Positions 34,105 through 48,189 of a stretch of DNA of 64,000 bases are shown here, in pieces. Every line of letters begins with the position of its first letter. The stretch's first letter is position 1. Below the pieces are notes generated by a model. That model did not search any database, was not told the DNA's origin, and was given only the letters and a program-made list of their open reading frames with translations. The translations under genes and the position numbers were made by a program. Origin of the DNA: Epiperipatus broadwayi (Eukaryota; Onychophora; Udeonychophora; Euonychophora; Peripatidae); NCBI GenBank assembly GCA_028023455.1, contig JAQFVV010012396.1, positions 9,404,085 to 9,468,084 on the forward strand, given 5' to 3'.

Positions 34105-35396
34105 ATAAATGGAAGGGCTAAATTGGTTTTTAACAATGATGGAATATTGTGTATGTTCCATTAAATTTTAATATAAAAAAGACCAAACAAATATTTTAAT
34201 TGGTATGTAGCTTAGTAAAGATCAGAGTCTTGGCAGAGTGAAAACTTTTGAAATATAGGAGAATAGAACTAATGTAGAAATAATATAAAAATGTAAAAGG
34301 ATTAAAAAAAATAAGTGAAAAGTATTATCTATCAAGAAAATCATGGAACAGAAAAGGAATTGAATTAGGCACATGTTTAAAGGTAGAGAAATGTCAAAAC
34401 TAATGAACATGTATGGTAAGAGAAAAATAGATGAATAAAGAAAAAAGATTGAGAATCTTAATAAAATAATTTGAAAAGTAGCTTAAAGAAAATGGTAAAG
34501 ATTGATGTGCAGATTTTGCCTCATGGCAGATAATTAATTATGATAATGACACATTATGAGATGTGTTGAAAAAGAAATGATTTTATTTGGATTAAAGTAC
34601 TATAGGAAGGAGGCCACAAATTTGTATGTTTTCATTTTTCCTCCCTACATTCCTATTATCAATTATTATACCTAGCAGAAAAAGAAATTTCTTTTAGTAA
34701 TTCATTAAAAATCCAATTAATTTACCATCTCTCACTGTAAATATATGTAGCCTTTATTGACGCTCTAAATAAATGTTTTCATGGCTTTCATGATTTTGTC
34801 CAATAATAGAATAATGGACTATGGAGATCAAGATCCATGGATTGTAACTGTTCTCAAATTTCTTAAGAACTCCAGAGTTATCATTTACTTATTTTTTAAC
34901 ATTTTATATAAAATACAAATATATATTATTCTAATCTTGAAATGTGAGACTATTATTATTAAGAGTGAAGGCTTTTGAAATGTGGATTTGGAAAGATTAG
35001 AAAAAATATGTTGAGAAAGTAATAAAGTAGAAGTATTAAGATAATGAATCAAATTTTTTAAAAAAGATTATTGATTAAAAAAATTTTAAAGTGAAAGAAG
35101 TAAACAATACTTAGAGATAAAAGAATTATAAAAGTATATATTAGAAAAATTTATGAGTATATATAAAAGGGAAAATAGTTGACTGAACATATCAAGGAAA
35201 TAAGCAAATCTCAAGAAAGCAAAAACAAATTAAAAATAAAATGAATAAAAAACTTCAGGGAAGATAATCAAATTTATATGCAATTTCTCTTTTTTTACAT
35301 AACTTAAAATGATAATGAACATTGCTATAATTTATAGTGATGTGATGCAATTATTCTTGCAATCTAAAAAAATAATACTATAATTACAATATACTT
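34105..35396. other. AT-rich non-coding DNA
   Basis: No supported feature. Frames at 34222-34410 (minus) and 34781-34978 (plus) have no recognisable domain. Confidence 0.5.
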
Positions 35397-35831
35397 AATA
35401 TATAGGGTATATGAGCACAGACTTTTACATGACTCACTACTCTCCACTCTATTTCATAACACTGATACACCTAAACACATATATGTCAAAAAGATAAATA
35501 ATCAGAATCTCAGGGTGGCCTTTGAGCGTTCTATCATCAGATTTTCAATTGGATGGACAATTGAAGAGTTGGAGTATGGAATGGATTGAAGCCAGTCCAT
35601 TAAAGTATGAAGATTGACTATCTTAATATATATCTGGGCACTTACTGCATATATGTGTAGAGATGATAATCTGAACCAACTGATGATTGCTGGTTTAGCA
35701 TGAAATATGTATATTGTTGATTATTTATCTTTTCGACATATATGTGTTCAGATGTATCAGTGTTATGAGATAGAGTTGAGAGTGGTGGGTCGTGTGAAAG
35801 TCTATGCTCATATACCCTACCCTATATATTA
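35397..35831. mobile_element. Foldback family B, copy 2
   Basis: Ends with ATATATAGGGTATATGAGCA on the left and TGCTCATATACCC and CCTATATAT on the right. The arms carry the family words CACTACTCTCCACTCT and ATAACACTGATACACC. The centre holds a unique block (TCAGGGTGGCCTTTGAGCG, GGATGGACAATTGAAGAG) that is also seen in degenerate form in copy 3 at 60.3 kb. Just outside the right end is a small hairpin, ACAGGTATATAATAAACCTGT, similar to ACAGGCTTATATATACCTGT found at the left of copies 1 and 4. Confidence 0.8.
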
Positions 35832-38800
35832 CATTTATTTATACAGGTATATAATAAACCTGTATTTCAGTTAATATACTTAATAATATTTTTTGAATAA
35901 TGATCTTTTTTATGATGATAATTATTAAAATATAATTTGAATATTCTACATTATAAAATTAGTGAAGTAATTGATTCACATTTATACATGCTGCTTATAA
36001 GGATGAAAAAAAAAAAGGGAATGGGGAGAAAAGTCTGCTTCATCAGATTCGTAACTTTAGATTAGCATTTTTTTAAAATTACATTGATCAAATACAAAAT
36101 GATTACTCAAATCAGATTTTCAATTAGTTAAAGATATATTTAAATGGAATTACAATCTAATGCAAAGAATAGTTACTGAATAGTAGATATTCTTCTATCA
36201 TTGTTAGAATGCTCATTATAGTTGGCTGAAGTGAAAAAATAGTAGAGTCTGGATATTAGGGTCCACAGATTGTATTTAATTATGCCTCTTCCAGAACTTA
36301 TGAACTACCATACAATGAAGCTATTTAATTATTTTACCCTGTATGATTTAGTGCCATCTAGAGTGCTAGGTTATGGAGCTTAAAATTTACAGTTCACACC
36401 CAGTTGTCATTTCCAGCACTCAAACTTCCTATGGATTCACAAGAAGTAAAGAAATTCAATTATTTAGTTTATTTATAAGTTTTAATGCTAATACATACAG
36501 CTTGTATATCTTTAACTTTGTTTCCAACAATTAAAAAATCAGAGTTCACAAAGTTTACTTTTAGTTCCCATATTCTTCTAAGCTTTTTCTAACCCATTGT
36601 AGTTGGAAATAATTTTTATACAGTTTCAATTCTTTTGTTATTTCATATCTTCTCTAAAATGTAAAACCAAATTCATTTGAGCTATGCTAATTTTGACACA
36701 ACTTCAATTAACTGATTTAGAATATTCATATCTTAATGAAATAATCTTGGGAATGTATAATACACTTTCTTCAAATCACTAAATAATAAATTCTTTTTTT
36801 AAATTATTATTTATATTTGAATATGTAAATATATTGTAAATACATGACTGGCTAGCAGTGAATTCTTGTTTTTATCTTGACTTAGTCGTTTGCTTTAGCT
36901 ACTACAACTAATTGAGCATATAATTTTCTGAAATTACTAAAAATTTTCTTGTATTCAATCTTGTGGCTTCAACAGTGCTCCATTATACTGATGTATTTTA
37001 ATTTCCAATAAAGTGATTAAATTAGTCACTTATAAATACTACCATGCTTCTACCTTCTTATTTAAGTAGATCCATATGCACTACCCCTGATATCATTATT
37101 TATTATGATTTTAATTCTTTTAGAATCTTTTTTACATTTTTTTCTGCAATTAGAAATTATTAGTTGTTGTTTTTTTAATTCTATTTATATATATATTTGC
37201 CTTTATTGAATATATCAAGCTAAAAACCTAATAAATAAGCTGATCCAATTGCTTTTTTTTTTTTTTTTGCTGTAACAGTTTTCTTTATTCTTCATTTAAT
37301 TATATTATAATTTTTCTTTATCGTGTTGTTTACTAAGTAGAAATGTATTTCTTGTTTGCTTTGTTTAATTAAATTTTCCAATTTAATTTCTAAATAATAT
37401 ACATTATATATTATTTTTTTTTGTTTTTCATTCGTATGATTCTATTCTGACCTAGATTCCTTATATTCATTTTTTTGGGTAATTATATTTAAATCATGGA
37501 ACATGTATTACTTCAAGATTTTGTTGATTTAAAGAAGTTTATTCTTTATCTTCATCTTATAATGATGGTACACATCTTTGACTACACAAATCTTGGTACT
37601 GTTCTATTAGCCGATGTCATTATATTTTTAATTCATTGCACATATTTCTGAAAAAGAAAGAAAAAAGGTAAATAAATATTTGATTTTGTTTTGATAGTAA
37701 AAATATTGCTATTATTTATATTATAATAATTTATTTTAATTCAGGACCTTATACAAGGTTTGTTTGAAGCAAAATATACCTTAGTAATAAACCTGAGTTT
37801 TAAAAAATGCTGATTTGTATTTTTTAATTTAAATCTTATATTTTTTTAAATCATAAGATGAAGTGTTCAGATAATAAATAATGTTTAAACATCCAAGTTC
37901 CTATGTCAATATTCAATCCAGGCTTCTGTTTTACAGCCAATCATTTTTATAACTGGGCTGATTACAAATTTACATTTTTTATATACTCATACAAAAATGC
38001 ATATATTGATTTATTTTATATTTTTATCTTCCTTTCATGATAAAGTACTTATAATACATTAAAGATCAGCCTTTCAAGCTATTGTGCATACGCTTTTTAC
38101 GAGTGTTAATAATAAATGAATACTTTAACTCCCAACACAAGATATAGTATTTAAGAAAGAATAAAATGAATCCACTTATTCTTTCCAACCCAAATGCTTA
38201 TATATGGGCAAATCTTAAGTACTAGAAGTGAAAGTGTGAGGATAGACCACTCACTTTAAATTACTGTTTACGATGTCTGAATGAATGACATCGACGAAAT
38301 TATCTAGAATTTACTAAACGTCATTCTCAAATGAAACTTAAACATATGTAAATAAGCATTTATTTTATATAGCGTATTTTTTTCTCATTATATATATATA
38401 TATTACTATAGGAAGCATTTTTCATTTTCTCTTATATGAAAAAATTTAGGTTTATAATTACATATGTTCACTATTATTGGATTTCCAAGTAGTATATCTA
38501 ATAAACACTGTTTTCTAATTCTATGCTCAACAAAAAATAGATACTGATTTAGAGTACATTCACTCCATTTTGAATTCTAAGGACCACCCAATATGTAAAT
38601 TCATATTTTAGTCATGTGATTTGATCAATGAAAGTTAAATGAAATTTGCAATTTAATTTTTGAATTATTGATGTAAATTGTGATTTTATAACGAATGGTC
38701 ATATCATGACCACACATGCATTAATCCATGTCATTTATCATTTGTATGTATTGCAGTGGTTTTGGGTAGTCCTTAAAATTTAAAATGGTGGTGTGTGCAC

Positions 38801-39087
38801 TTTAAATCAGTCCCAATAAAAATATATATACAAAATGTAAAGCCCTAATAAAAAAGTGACAGGAGAAAGATTAAAATACGTGCAGTTTAAGAAATTAAAA
38901 CTCGATTAGTATGGTCTGTTTAATTATGACTTTTTGTTAAGTAGAAATTTAAGAACTTAAATATGTATACATTAAACTAGTGTTTTTTAAAACACTTTTT
39001 TTTTATTATCAAAGAAAAAAGTACAAGGATATTCTTATTGTTTGGGAATAGGAAGTCATCATAGGAATTGTAATTTTAAACATAATC
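35832..39087. other. AT-rich non-coding DNA
   Basis: About 3.2 kb with no supported gene. Contains poly(T) near 37250-37270 and a short (TA)n run near 38390-38403. I see no repeat shared with the rest of the window. Confidence 0.5.
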
Positions 39088-39275
39088 AATTATTAAACAA
39101 TTCAAAACAAAGCAAAACTCTCCATATAGTAGTGCCATCTTGTGCTAACAAGAGCAATAAATGGATGTTAGCACAAGATGGCACTACTATATGGAGAGTT
39201 TTGCTTTGTTTTGAATTGTTTAATAACAATTATGTGCTAGTATGAGTTAGTGATCATGTGATGTTTAGTGTGTTA
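39088..39275. mobile_element. Family A short palindrome with perfect 59-bp stem
   Basis: Positions 39091-39149 and 39167-39225 are perfect inverted copies over 59 nt, with a 17-nt loop (AAGAGCAATAAATGGAT). The stem includes the family words CAAAACTCTCCATATAGTAG and GCCATCTTGTGCTAAC. The right flank GTGATCATGTGATGTTTAGTG matches those of the copies at 40.4 and 41.1 kb. The 67-codon frame at 39042-39245 simply reads through the hairpin. Confidence 0.9.
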
Positions 39276-39744
39276 TAATCAATTATGTTAGAAATACATT
39301 ACAGAAATATAATTTATGATATAAATTATATTAATTTTAATAACTGTATAAGCAAACATTAGATAATAAATATCTAGCATTGAGAATTCTTTAAGATTCT
39401 TTTATAAGTCAGATTTTCTAGAATATTTAACAAATTTGCAAATAAAACCCTCTCATATTAAAGTAATCAATTAATCATGAAAAATTAGTTCACTTTCATT
39501 TGGTGGTAGATTAGTCATTGATATTTCATAGAGGTGAAACATTATTTTAGTGGTTATTTTAATAAGGCTTCAATCTAACCAGGTGTCAAAAAAAGAAGTA
39601 TTTAAACTTTGATCAGTCAATACTATTCTAAGAGCATCTACTAATACAAATAATGATATCAACAGTAGCACAGCAGTAACCTTAACTGACCAAACAAATA
39701 AAGAATGCTCAAAAATCATTCCCTAATATTGATTCTTTCAAATA
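39276..39744. other. AT-rich non-coding DNA
   Basis: No supported feature. A string near 39310-39345 (GATATAAATTATATTAATTT) resembles the arm of the next foldback. Confidence 0.5.
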
Positions 39745-39962
39745 ATAATGTAGATATAAATTATATTAATTTTAACAACCCTGTTAAAAAACAATAGCTA
39801 TTAAATATTTGTACTCTCAGAATATATAACATTTATGAAATATTAATTTTTAAAAGTGCATACTATAATAATGCTTTAAGAGTCAGACTTTTAAGTCATT
39901 TTAATAGCTATTGTTTGTTTGCAGAATTGTTGAAATTAATAAAATTTATATCTGCATTATAA
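39745..39962. repeat. Foldback (~218 bp)
   Basis: Left arm: AATGTAGATATAAATTATAT, then AATTTTAACAAC and AACAATAGCTATTA. Right arm: TAATAGCTATTGTTTG, then GAATTGTTGAAATTAAT and TTTATATCTGCATTAT. The arms are about 57 nt with a few mismatches and enclose about 100 bp. Confidence 0.75.
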
Positions 39963-40335
39963 TCTGAAACTATAAGCTGATTGAATCAAGACTTCATTAA
40001 GATTGTTGCTAATGTAAACTTTTATTGTAAGAAATATCAAAGGTTGACCTACTAGGCATATAAAATTTTGAAAATGAGGTGATAATGGATCTGCTTTTCA
40101 TCTGATTAGTAAATTATGTTGATATGAAAGAATGTTATTTGCAAGTATATTAAAACAACTCTAGAAAGTCTAATTTTTTTTACAGCATGCATATTCAAAA
40201 ATTATTTCTTCATAGATAGTTTTATAATACATTGAATGAGAGCATTGAACTTTCCTCTAACAGGCCATTATTTAACCAAGATATAAGATGTTATATACGG
40301 CAGAATTAGCTGTTAGACAACACCTGATATTAAAC

Positions 40336-40440
40336 AAAGCAAAGCAAAACTCTTCATACAGTAGTGCTATCTTGTGCTTTGCTTTGTTTAATAACAATTA
40401 TGTGCTAGTATGAGATAGTGATCATGTGATGTTTAGTGGT
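40336..40440. mobile_element. Family A, deleted copy
   Basis: AAGCAAAACTCTTCATACAG and GTGCTATCTTGTGCTTTGC lie directly against TTTGTTTAATAACAATTATG and AGTGATCATGTGATGTTTAG. Most of the right arm seen in the 39.1-kb copy is missing, which leaves a short stump. Confidence 0.75.
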
Positions 40441-40904
40441 TTAACACCTGATATTAATAGTGGAAGAGATGTTAAATAATATTCAAATTATAGAATTTTC
40501 TTATTGTATAATTTCTTATATCTTAGTTAAGTGATGAGTTAATAAATGAAATTTAAATATTATTATTTTTAATATTATTATTTTAAACATACTTGCTTCA
40601 TGTTGAAATTGATTGTTTATGAAAGACGGACAGCTTAAAATGTATGGGTATATCATTTGGGTACTTCTTTTAAAGACACTATGGGATCAAAATTCAACTT
40701 AACTATTAATATAAGATTTACAAAGTGGGTTATAAAACAACTTTACATTTAAGATGTAATTCTAAATTTAAGATGTTAGAATAAATTGTACTGAGAAGAT
40801 AGTAAGCTATATCACTGACAATAATTAAGTGTTATCATTTGTTCACAATGCTCTATTGCCTAATTATTCAATCTATCTTCAGATAAATAACTTAAACATA
40901 TGTA

Positions 40905-41135
40905 AAGCAGGCAAAAAACCCTCCATATAGTAGGGCCACCTTGTGCTAACCAGAGTAATCAATGGATGCCAGAAGGCTTGTGCATAAAATCCCTATCTAG
41001 TGCCTACTCATCCAATATTCCCATTGATTACTCTGTTTAGCACAAGGTGGCACTACTATATGAGTTTTTTGCCTGTTTACTAACAGTTATGTGCTAGCAT
41101 GAGATGGTGATCATGTGATGTTTAGTGGTTTAAAC
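40905..41135. mobile_element. Family A foldback copy
   Basis: The left arm, CCCTCCATATAGTAGGGCC, CACCTTGTGCTAACC and AGAGTAATCAATGG, pairs with the right arm, CCATTGATTACTCTG, TTAGCACAAGGTGGCACTAC and TTTTTTGCCTGTTT. The loop holds the family block ATCTAGTGCCTACTCATCC. The right tail GTGATCATGTGATGTTTAGTG is shared with the two copies before it. Confidence 0.8.
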
Positions 41136-42331
41136 ATATGTACAAGGTTAAAAGAACATAGTTACGCATTATTACATGCTGTTTTATTTAAAGGTTCCTA
41201 GTAAAAAGATATCAAATAGCTTTATTGCTTAAGCAATCATAAAAAGTTTGATTGTTTTAAATAGTACTGGAACCAATCAGAGGATGACATACTCTAGAGT
41301 CTGAAAACCAACACTGCACTAAACCATATCCTTAAGAGACTTTTATTACTGAATATGATTTTTTTAATTCTCACACTTTTAAATGTTATTAATTTTTTAT
41401 TCTGGTTTTGTGATCATTGTTTAATAACAAACATATTATAAGAATCATGAAATTTGGCAATTTAATAAATGGCTTGATTAAAAATTATAAACATGAAATG
41501 CTATATTGAATTTCTTAACAATTTTCTTTATAAAATTTGCCTTTTTGTCTATCTAAAGTCTATTTTAAAAGGAAAAACAAACACATGTTACACAATAAAG
41601 AAACAAGTTATCCAATTTAAATAAACTTCCTCCATCTCTTTTTTCAAAATTATAAATGCAAAGTTCACTGACTTAAAAACAAGTACATTGATCAGTTTTG
41701 AAAAATATATCAAGTTTAGATATATTTAAATACAAAATAATATTGTTAGTTTTTTTTAACAAAAAGGTGACAAAAATTTCATAAAGATATGATCAATTTA
41801 AATGGGACATTTGCATATTTTCTCCCTGCAGTTTAAAAATACATAATTTTTATTTTGTTTTAATTATTTTTAAGCACTCTAGTTTATTTAAAGATGTATA
41901 CAAAATCATATATGTTCTAATAATTTCATTGTTCCAACATGATCATGTGCAATTTGTACACATACATGTGTGTATACATTGGTTGTCAGAAATTCGTTTA
42001 GTTTTAATGTGCAAAAACATGCTTTTGTCTATTTACAAAAAGTTTTCACATAACATAATTAGTTATTCTCATTAAAAAAACATATTAAGTAAAATATGAC
42101 TGAAAATACAGTAAAACATCAATTATTTAAAGGCAAATTATCAAATAACCCTATTTTAAAAATAACACTACTTACTCTTAATGAGATGATTATAACGATA
42201 AATCATGCCATTGAATTTATGTGTTTTTAGTTATTTATTAAAAGATATATGAGATTGATTTGATAAGACTTATTATTAAACTACTTCAGAAAGTTTACCA
42301 AATGTTTATTTTAATATTGTTTTAATTATTA
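41136..42331. other. AT-rich non-coding DNA
   Basis: No supported feature on either strand. Confidence 0.5.
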
Positions 42332-42343
42332 ATAAACTTGGAG

Positions 42344-42452
42344 GTTTTTTTTTTAAATGTCATAGCATCGGCCGGGACGCGAACCCGCAACCCAGGCAAC
42401 TGCCTGCAAGTGCAAGGCAGTCATGCTGACCTCTCGACCACCAATGCAAGAC
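42344..42452 (-). mobile_element. tRNA-Gly-like SINE, minus strand
   Basis: On the minus strand it begins GCATTGGTGGTCGAGAGGTC (A-box region) and has a CTGCC...GGCAG anticodon-type stem with an enlarged loop. GCGGGTTCGCGTCCCGGCC (T-arm and B box) and GATGCTATGACATTT follow, then poly(A). It is flanked by a perfect 12-bp duplication, ATAAACTTGGAG (42332-42343 and 42453-42464), the mark of LINE-driven retroposition. The 61-codon frame across it is an artefact. It is related in head and tail to the SINEs at 23.4 and 61.7 kb. Confidence 0.9.
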
Positions 42453-42464
42453 ATAAACTTGGAG

Positions 42465-45400
42465 TTTAAATATAAACTTTCTATATTAACATATTGAAAT
42501 GCATTTTTTTTAAAAAAATCTACTACTATTTGAAACATTTTATAAAATATATACTATTATAAACTTCATATTTCTACTAGTAGAATTTAAATATAATGAC
42601 ATTTCTGGAATTAATAATTCTACAATTTCAATATTCAAAGTCTGATTTACTCATGAATGAAAGGAATGTTTTTTCTTCCAATTTTTTATACTATTTAAGT
42701 TGATTGAACTATTTGAAAAAGTAAGAGGAAAATAAAACCCACTGTCCTCTTATCTAAAATAAAAGAGCAGATAGCATAGCAATTTTATGAAATTAAAAGA
42801 TATAAATATTTATTATTTATACAGATCTTAAAATTTGCAAACAGTTTGTTCATCTGCATAAAGAAGTGGTTTTCTTCTTTATAATCCAATGCTAAGTGTA
42901 CTTTCAGTGAAGTTCCCCATACAAATACAAACAAAACAAAAATCAATATTATATAAATCTAAAACAATAATAAATCATCTAATAAAATGTTAATATTGTT
43001 ATCTTATTAAAAGTCACTGTTAATTTGTTACTTTATATTAATATTTTAGTTTAAAAAACCTTTGTAGGACTTTTTGTGCTATAAATATGTTACATAATTC
43101 TACTGTTTTCATTATGTAAAATAAAAGTCCATTAAAATGAGATATTGAAAGAATAGATTGATGCAACATGTAGCCCAATAGGCCTATTCAAGAATTGAAT
43201 TCACTTCATGCTTTGCACCATGAAAAACAGGAAGGAAAGTGAAGACAGACCTAAATGCTCTTTTATTTATGATATTCTTATTTACAACTACTTAGCTCAG
43301 AAAAATTCAAATTAATTATTAACCATTGCATTTTAACATAAATAATGATTATATTATAGATGAAGTACTTACTTCAATGAAATGTATTTAAGATGGAATG
43401 AATAGGATCTTTAATATTTTTATGCTCAGGGCAATTTACCCATTAAAAATTGTTGGCTTATTTTGAAATTTAAACAATTTCCAATAAATTAACAAGTAAT
43501 TGTAAATATATTTTCTAAAATATTAGATTAATTTGCAATGTTTAGACATTGCATTAAGAATTATTACTAGAAATGATTTGGTGGGAATGTTGAGTATGTA
43601 TAATATTAATTGCAAACATCCATTGACTTAGCTACATAATTTTTAAGCAGTAACATCAGAAAGTCTACTATTTGCATATTCCATGTTTTAAACATAGTTT
43701 GCCTTCTATATTTTGTACAGCCCATAATTTCTGTAAAAAAATATTTCTTATTTTATTCTTATTGAGAAATTTATTTTTTTCTCCATGTAATTAACACTTT
43801 CATTTATTTGAAATATTAATTCTATAATTTAATTTCAGTCTTTTGTCAATAATAGACAGTTGCTGTTACTGTCACAGTACTTTGTAAATTTTATAAAGAC
43901 AATACTTGAAATAATGTATGCATATCGATTTTTTTTTAAATATTGGGAATTTATCAGTTTAAACTAAAGTATAAAATGTATTACATTTTTAATATATAGA
44001 TTGCAGTTTTAGAAACTTGAGCCGAATTGCAGAAAATACCCAAAATACAAAATTCTTTAAAGTACAAGAATGTAAAAATTCTGGTAAATCTTGATTGGTC
44101 AGTAAGAAATTATGTACTTGTGAGTTTTCAAGTAAATCAAGATGGCAGACAGTATTTTTGATTAATGTTGGAATTATGAGAAAAAAATTTGATTGTTTAC
44201 ATGCATAATTAAGCATATGAAAATTTTTGACAACAATCTTATTCTTTTATTTCCTAAATTTGTCAATTAAATTAAATTTTTTAATATTGATATACTTTCA
44301 CTACTTAAAGTGATTGAAATTAGAACTTGAAAATGATAGTAGGATATTGCAAAACATAAGTAGAATTGTAGAATAATATACATGCATATGGATAAAAGAA
44401 AAATTTTCTTCATACAAAAAATAAATTTGTAAAAAAATGATTGTTAAATATAATTTTCAAATGTTAGAATTAGTAGACCAATTTTGAAAGAAAAGAGCTA
44501 TTTATTTATTAAATTAATTAGAAGTGCAATATGTGGATGAACATGATTTTATATAAAATAAATAATAAGAGGGAAATGTTATTTCTGATTAGGAAGTTGT
44601 TATGATATGGTACAGACATAGTGGTGAATATGGGGAGGTGGGATATCACATCATCATTCTCATAAATAATCAAAACCAATGAGAAAATATAAAAAGAATA
44701 AAATGGATAAATAATGAGCATAAAGAGTCAGTATGGAATAAATAATATATAGTTATACTAATAATAAGTTATAAACTACAAATTACCCAGAATTATCCAT
44801 AAATAATTAACTCAGAAGAATAATAAATTCAACAATCATCAGCAATCAATTATCAACCTTGCGATTGGATCTAAAAAGGGTACATTATAAATAGGCTAAT
44901 TATCTAGCCACTACCAAACCTAGTGCATTACATACAAACAATTATTTGGATGCACATATTTAAGTGCTAATCTATCACTCATAATAAAAAATAATGCTGG
45001 TATACTTATAGATGCTGATCATCAATGCTCTGATCATATAATACCACTAGTGTACCAGCCAACCATAAACTTAATTTCTAATAAAAAACAAAATGCAGTG
45101 AATGAACTTTAAATATGATACCTTTGTGCCATCCAGAGTTGTCATTTGAATGTCCAAGCACAAACATAAACCTTCTACATCCATATAACTAATCAGTATA
45201 CTTTCTAGAGCTAACTCAAGATCATGAATCTAGGGGCTGCACTGTGAACAAGAGATTATATTTGACAGCTTATTCTACACTATTTGAATAATTTTATTGG
45301 GTTAATTTTTTTAAAAATTCCTAAAACACTAAGCTGTAATAAAATGAAGTCACACATACTTCCAAATCATAGAATAGATAGCTGGAGGAATAAAGACATT

Positions 45401-48189
45401 AGCACTAAAATATTTTTAAACAATTAATACACTAACTTATTAATAAGTAAAAAAATTAAAATGATATGATAATTCAAACAGACATTTTATCAAAAAATAT
45501 AATTTTTTATAGCAAGAGTGATTCACCATTTGATTTTCATTCATTAATTTAATTAGCTTTTTCTCTCATTGAGTTATTTCCTTTTCAATAAGTAAAATTG
45601 AAAAACAACTTTTTAATCAAAAATAATGAGTTAAATTAGCTTAACCTTTATATAATTTTGGAGAAAAGGCAGAAAAAACATAAAAATTAAATTACCTAAA
45701 ACCTCTTTACAAGAAAATGTTATCTTAATAAAAATATGCCTTCTTACCAATTATTATTTCTATAATTTTTTTTATTTTTAAATGAAAGTAAAATGTGCAC
45801 ATTAAAAAATACCTTTACCATGGATTTTTATTTGGAGTTTTTCTGGGAAATTATAATTTACAGTTCTTCCATGTTGGCCTTTTTCTTGAAGGCTTTTTCA
45901 GTCCAGGCTTATAGAAGTTTCCCTTAACACATTTTTAGAATAATGCATAATGTTAATTTATCTATTTCTGCTATACAATATTTTCAGAGTCACAGAGAAT
46001 GATTTTTTCATTTTCTTCCATATATTTATTTCCAAGTCAGACTATCACATAATGAGTTTATTAATTTTTCTTAATAGTTTTTCAGGTCTGGCTAAATACA
46101 TTAAGTTAGGGACAGTCATGCTCTTGGATGAAAACAAGCTTATTGCAAATTACATCAAGGGTATTTTTCTTCTTTACATTTTTCTAGAGAGCTGGTTGTT
46201 TAGCTTTATCTAAATCTAGGGCACATATTTGTCTTCACCTTCATTTTAGAAAACATTTTTAAACAGCTGAATTTCTGCATTTGTTTAATAACTGCATTAA
46301 CAATCACTCCTAGTACATTCCATAATAGCTGAGCCAAGAAACACTACTATTGCTCTCCTCATTAGCTGGACCAAGAATAACTGCTTCTTACAAATCATTC
46401 AAGTTTACTAATTTATCAATATCTCTATTTTTGGAACAGTCTAGTCCAACCAATCATAATTCTGTCTTTCACATGACCAAATTAAAAACTGACCAATTAG
46501 ATCTATTTTTATAAAAAAAAATCCTCTATATTTGTCTTTTTCTTATGCCAAAAGAAAAAAAAATCCATTAATTACACTGATCTGATAAACATTGCTTGTT
46601 ATAGAAGACAGAAAAAAAAACTCTAATTAATTAGAACAAAATTTAACAAAAATGTTGAGACTTTATATATATTTCTTTTTAAAAATAGTATTAAAGATAA
46701 CTGCTTTATCTCTCTTAAAAAATTAAAATGAAAAATTTTTAAATAATTTACTGAAGAGAATTTTTTTTCTTCTTAGAACTTTTTTCAAAATTAAAATTAA
46801 TACTTGTAGATAATTAAAATTACTGAAGAGAGAAAACAAAAGTAATTGTTTATTTTATATTTTTCTTTTTCTTTTACAAATATTTATAACTTATAATAAT
46901 ATTCACTTTATGTTTAAAAAATGTTTGAAATTCTAATATTATCGTTTGATGAAAAAAATATTTAAACAAATCAAATACCCACTAATATTAATAAAAAACT
47001 TGAAAAAATTAAATATTATTTTTCCATTAATTAATATATTCTAAACTTAAGGAGATAGTAATATTGGCATGGCCAGAGTAGGTCACTGCCTATAATATTA
47101 CAATATGTTATTAGCTAGATATTCGAAATTTCCTCCTTGACATGTATTTGCAAACATATACATCATTCTAATTTTTTTTATTTATGTTGTGTGTGAATGC
47201 ACATATATGTAATTGCTTTCTCCATTATATACACATACAAAGATAAAATATAACTAATTATATTTTGAGAAAGTTTCCTTGTTGAACTATTATTATAATT
47301 ATTTCTCTTTTAGTTAAATTGTGCAGAATAAATTAATATTAGTTGTTTTCTACTTAAGAACATTACTACTGATAATCACTTAAAGATGAAATTAACCTTT
47401 AATAATCATATAATTTAGAAAGTTAATTTTTTCAATAGTGAAATATTAAAAAAAGTAAAACGAATAAAACCAATTTATGAAATACTTTCATTTTCAAATA
47501 GATAGATAGAAAGATAGATAAAGAAAGAAAGGAATATATAGAAAGAATAAAGACTATCATTAATGACAAATAAAAAATAAATAATTTTAAAAAAAATAAA
47601 AATTTTACTAATTAAAAAGGTGAAAATATTAATAATGTATATTAAAAGATGATATGATACGATAAAAAAAATTGAAAATAACTTAAATAATTTTAAAGCG
47701 AATCTAATTTTTATTTATGGACGATTGGTTAGAGATATAAAGAAAGCAATTTAAAAATCTATTCTAAATCAATATATATATAACACATTTCTCAATGCAC
47801 AAATATATATGTAAATTAACTATAGGTTTATAAATAGGTACCTTCCTCAATAATAATAAAGATCACATCTTATTGCAGTTATGTGTGCATTTTTTGCAAA
47901 CATTATACATTTTTATTCATCTAATTAATCTAGGTTAACTTGGTACCTTTATCTTGAACATCAATTAAATACCATGTACACATACATATAAAGGGAAAAA
48001 TAAAACATATACAGATATCTATAAACATTTATACCTCACATGCATATATTTGTGATTAATACTATGATTATATGCCAAAAAATCATTATAATAATGAATG
48101 TGCCTTTAAAGTCTGAAAAAAACAACAACAGATGGTAGAAGTAGATTTTCCGGAAGTTGACAGCATTTCATTAGAATGAAATTTCATTT
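42465..48189. other. AT-rich non-coding DNA (5.7 kb)
   Basis: No supported gene or shared repeat. Frames at 43989-44216, 44518-44721 and 45950-46213 lack recognisable domains and match local base bias. A GATA/GAAA-rich simple repeat lies at about 47499-47532. Confidence 0.5.
47499..47532. repeat. GATA/GAAA simple repeat
   Basis: Imperfect units of GATA passing into AAAGA/GAAA (GATAGATAGAAAGATAGATA and on). Confidence 0.85.

Noticed and set aside
39042-39245. 67-codon plus-strand ORF
   Set aside because: It reads straight through the perfect 59-bp hairpin, so its sequence is a by-product of the palindrome.
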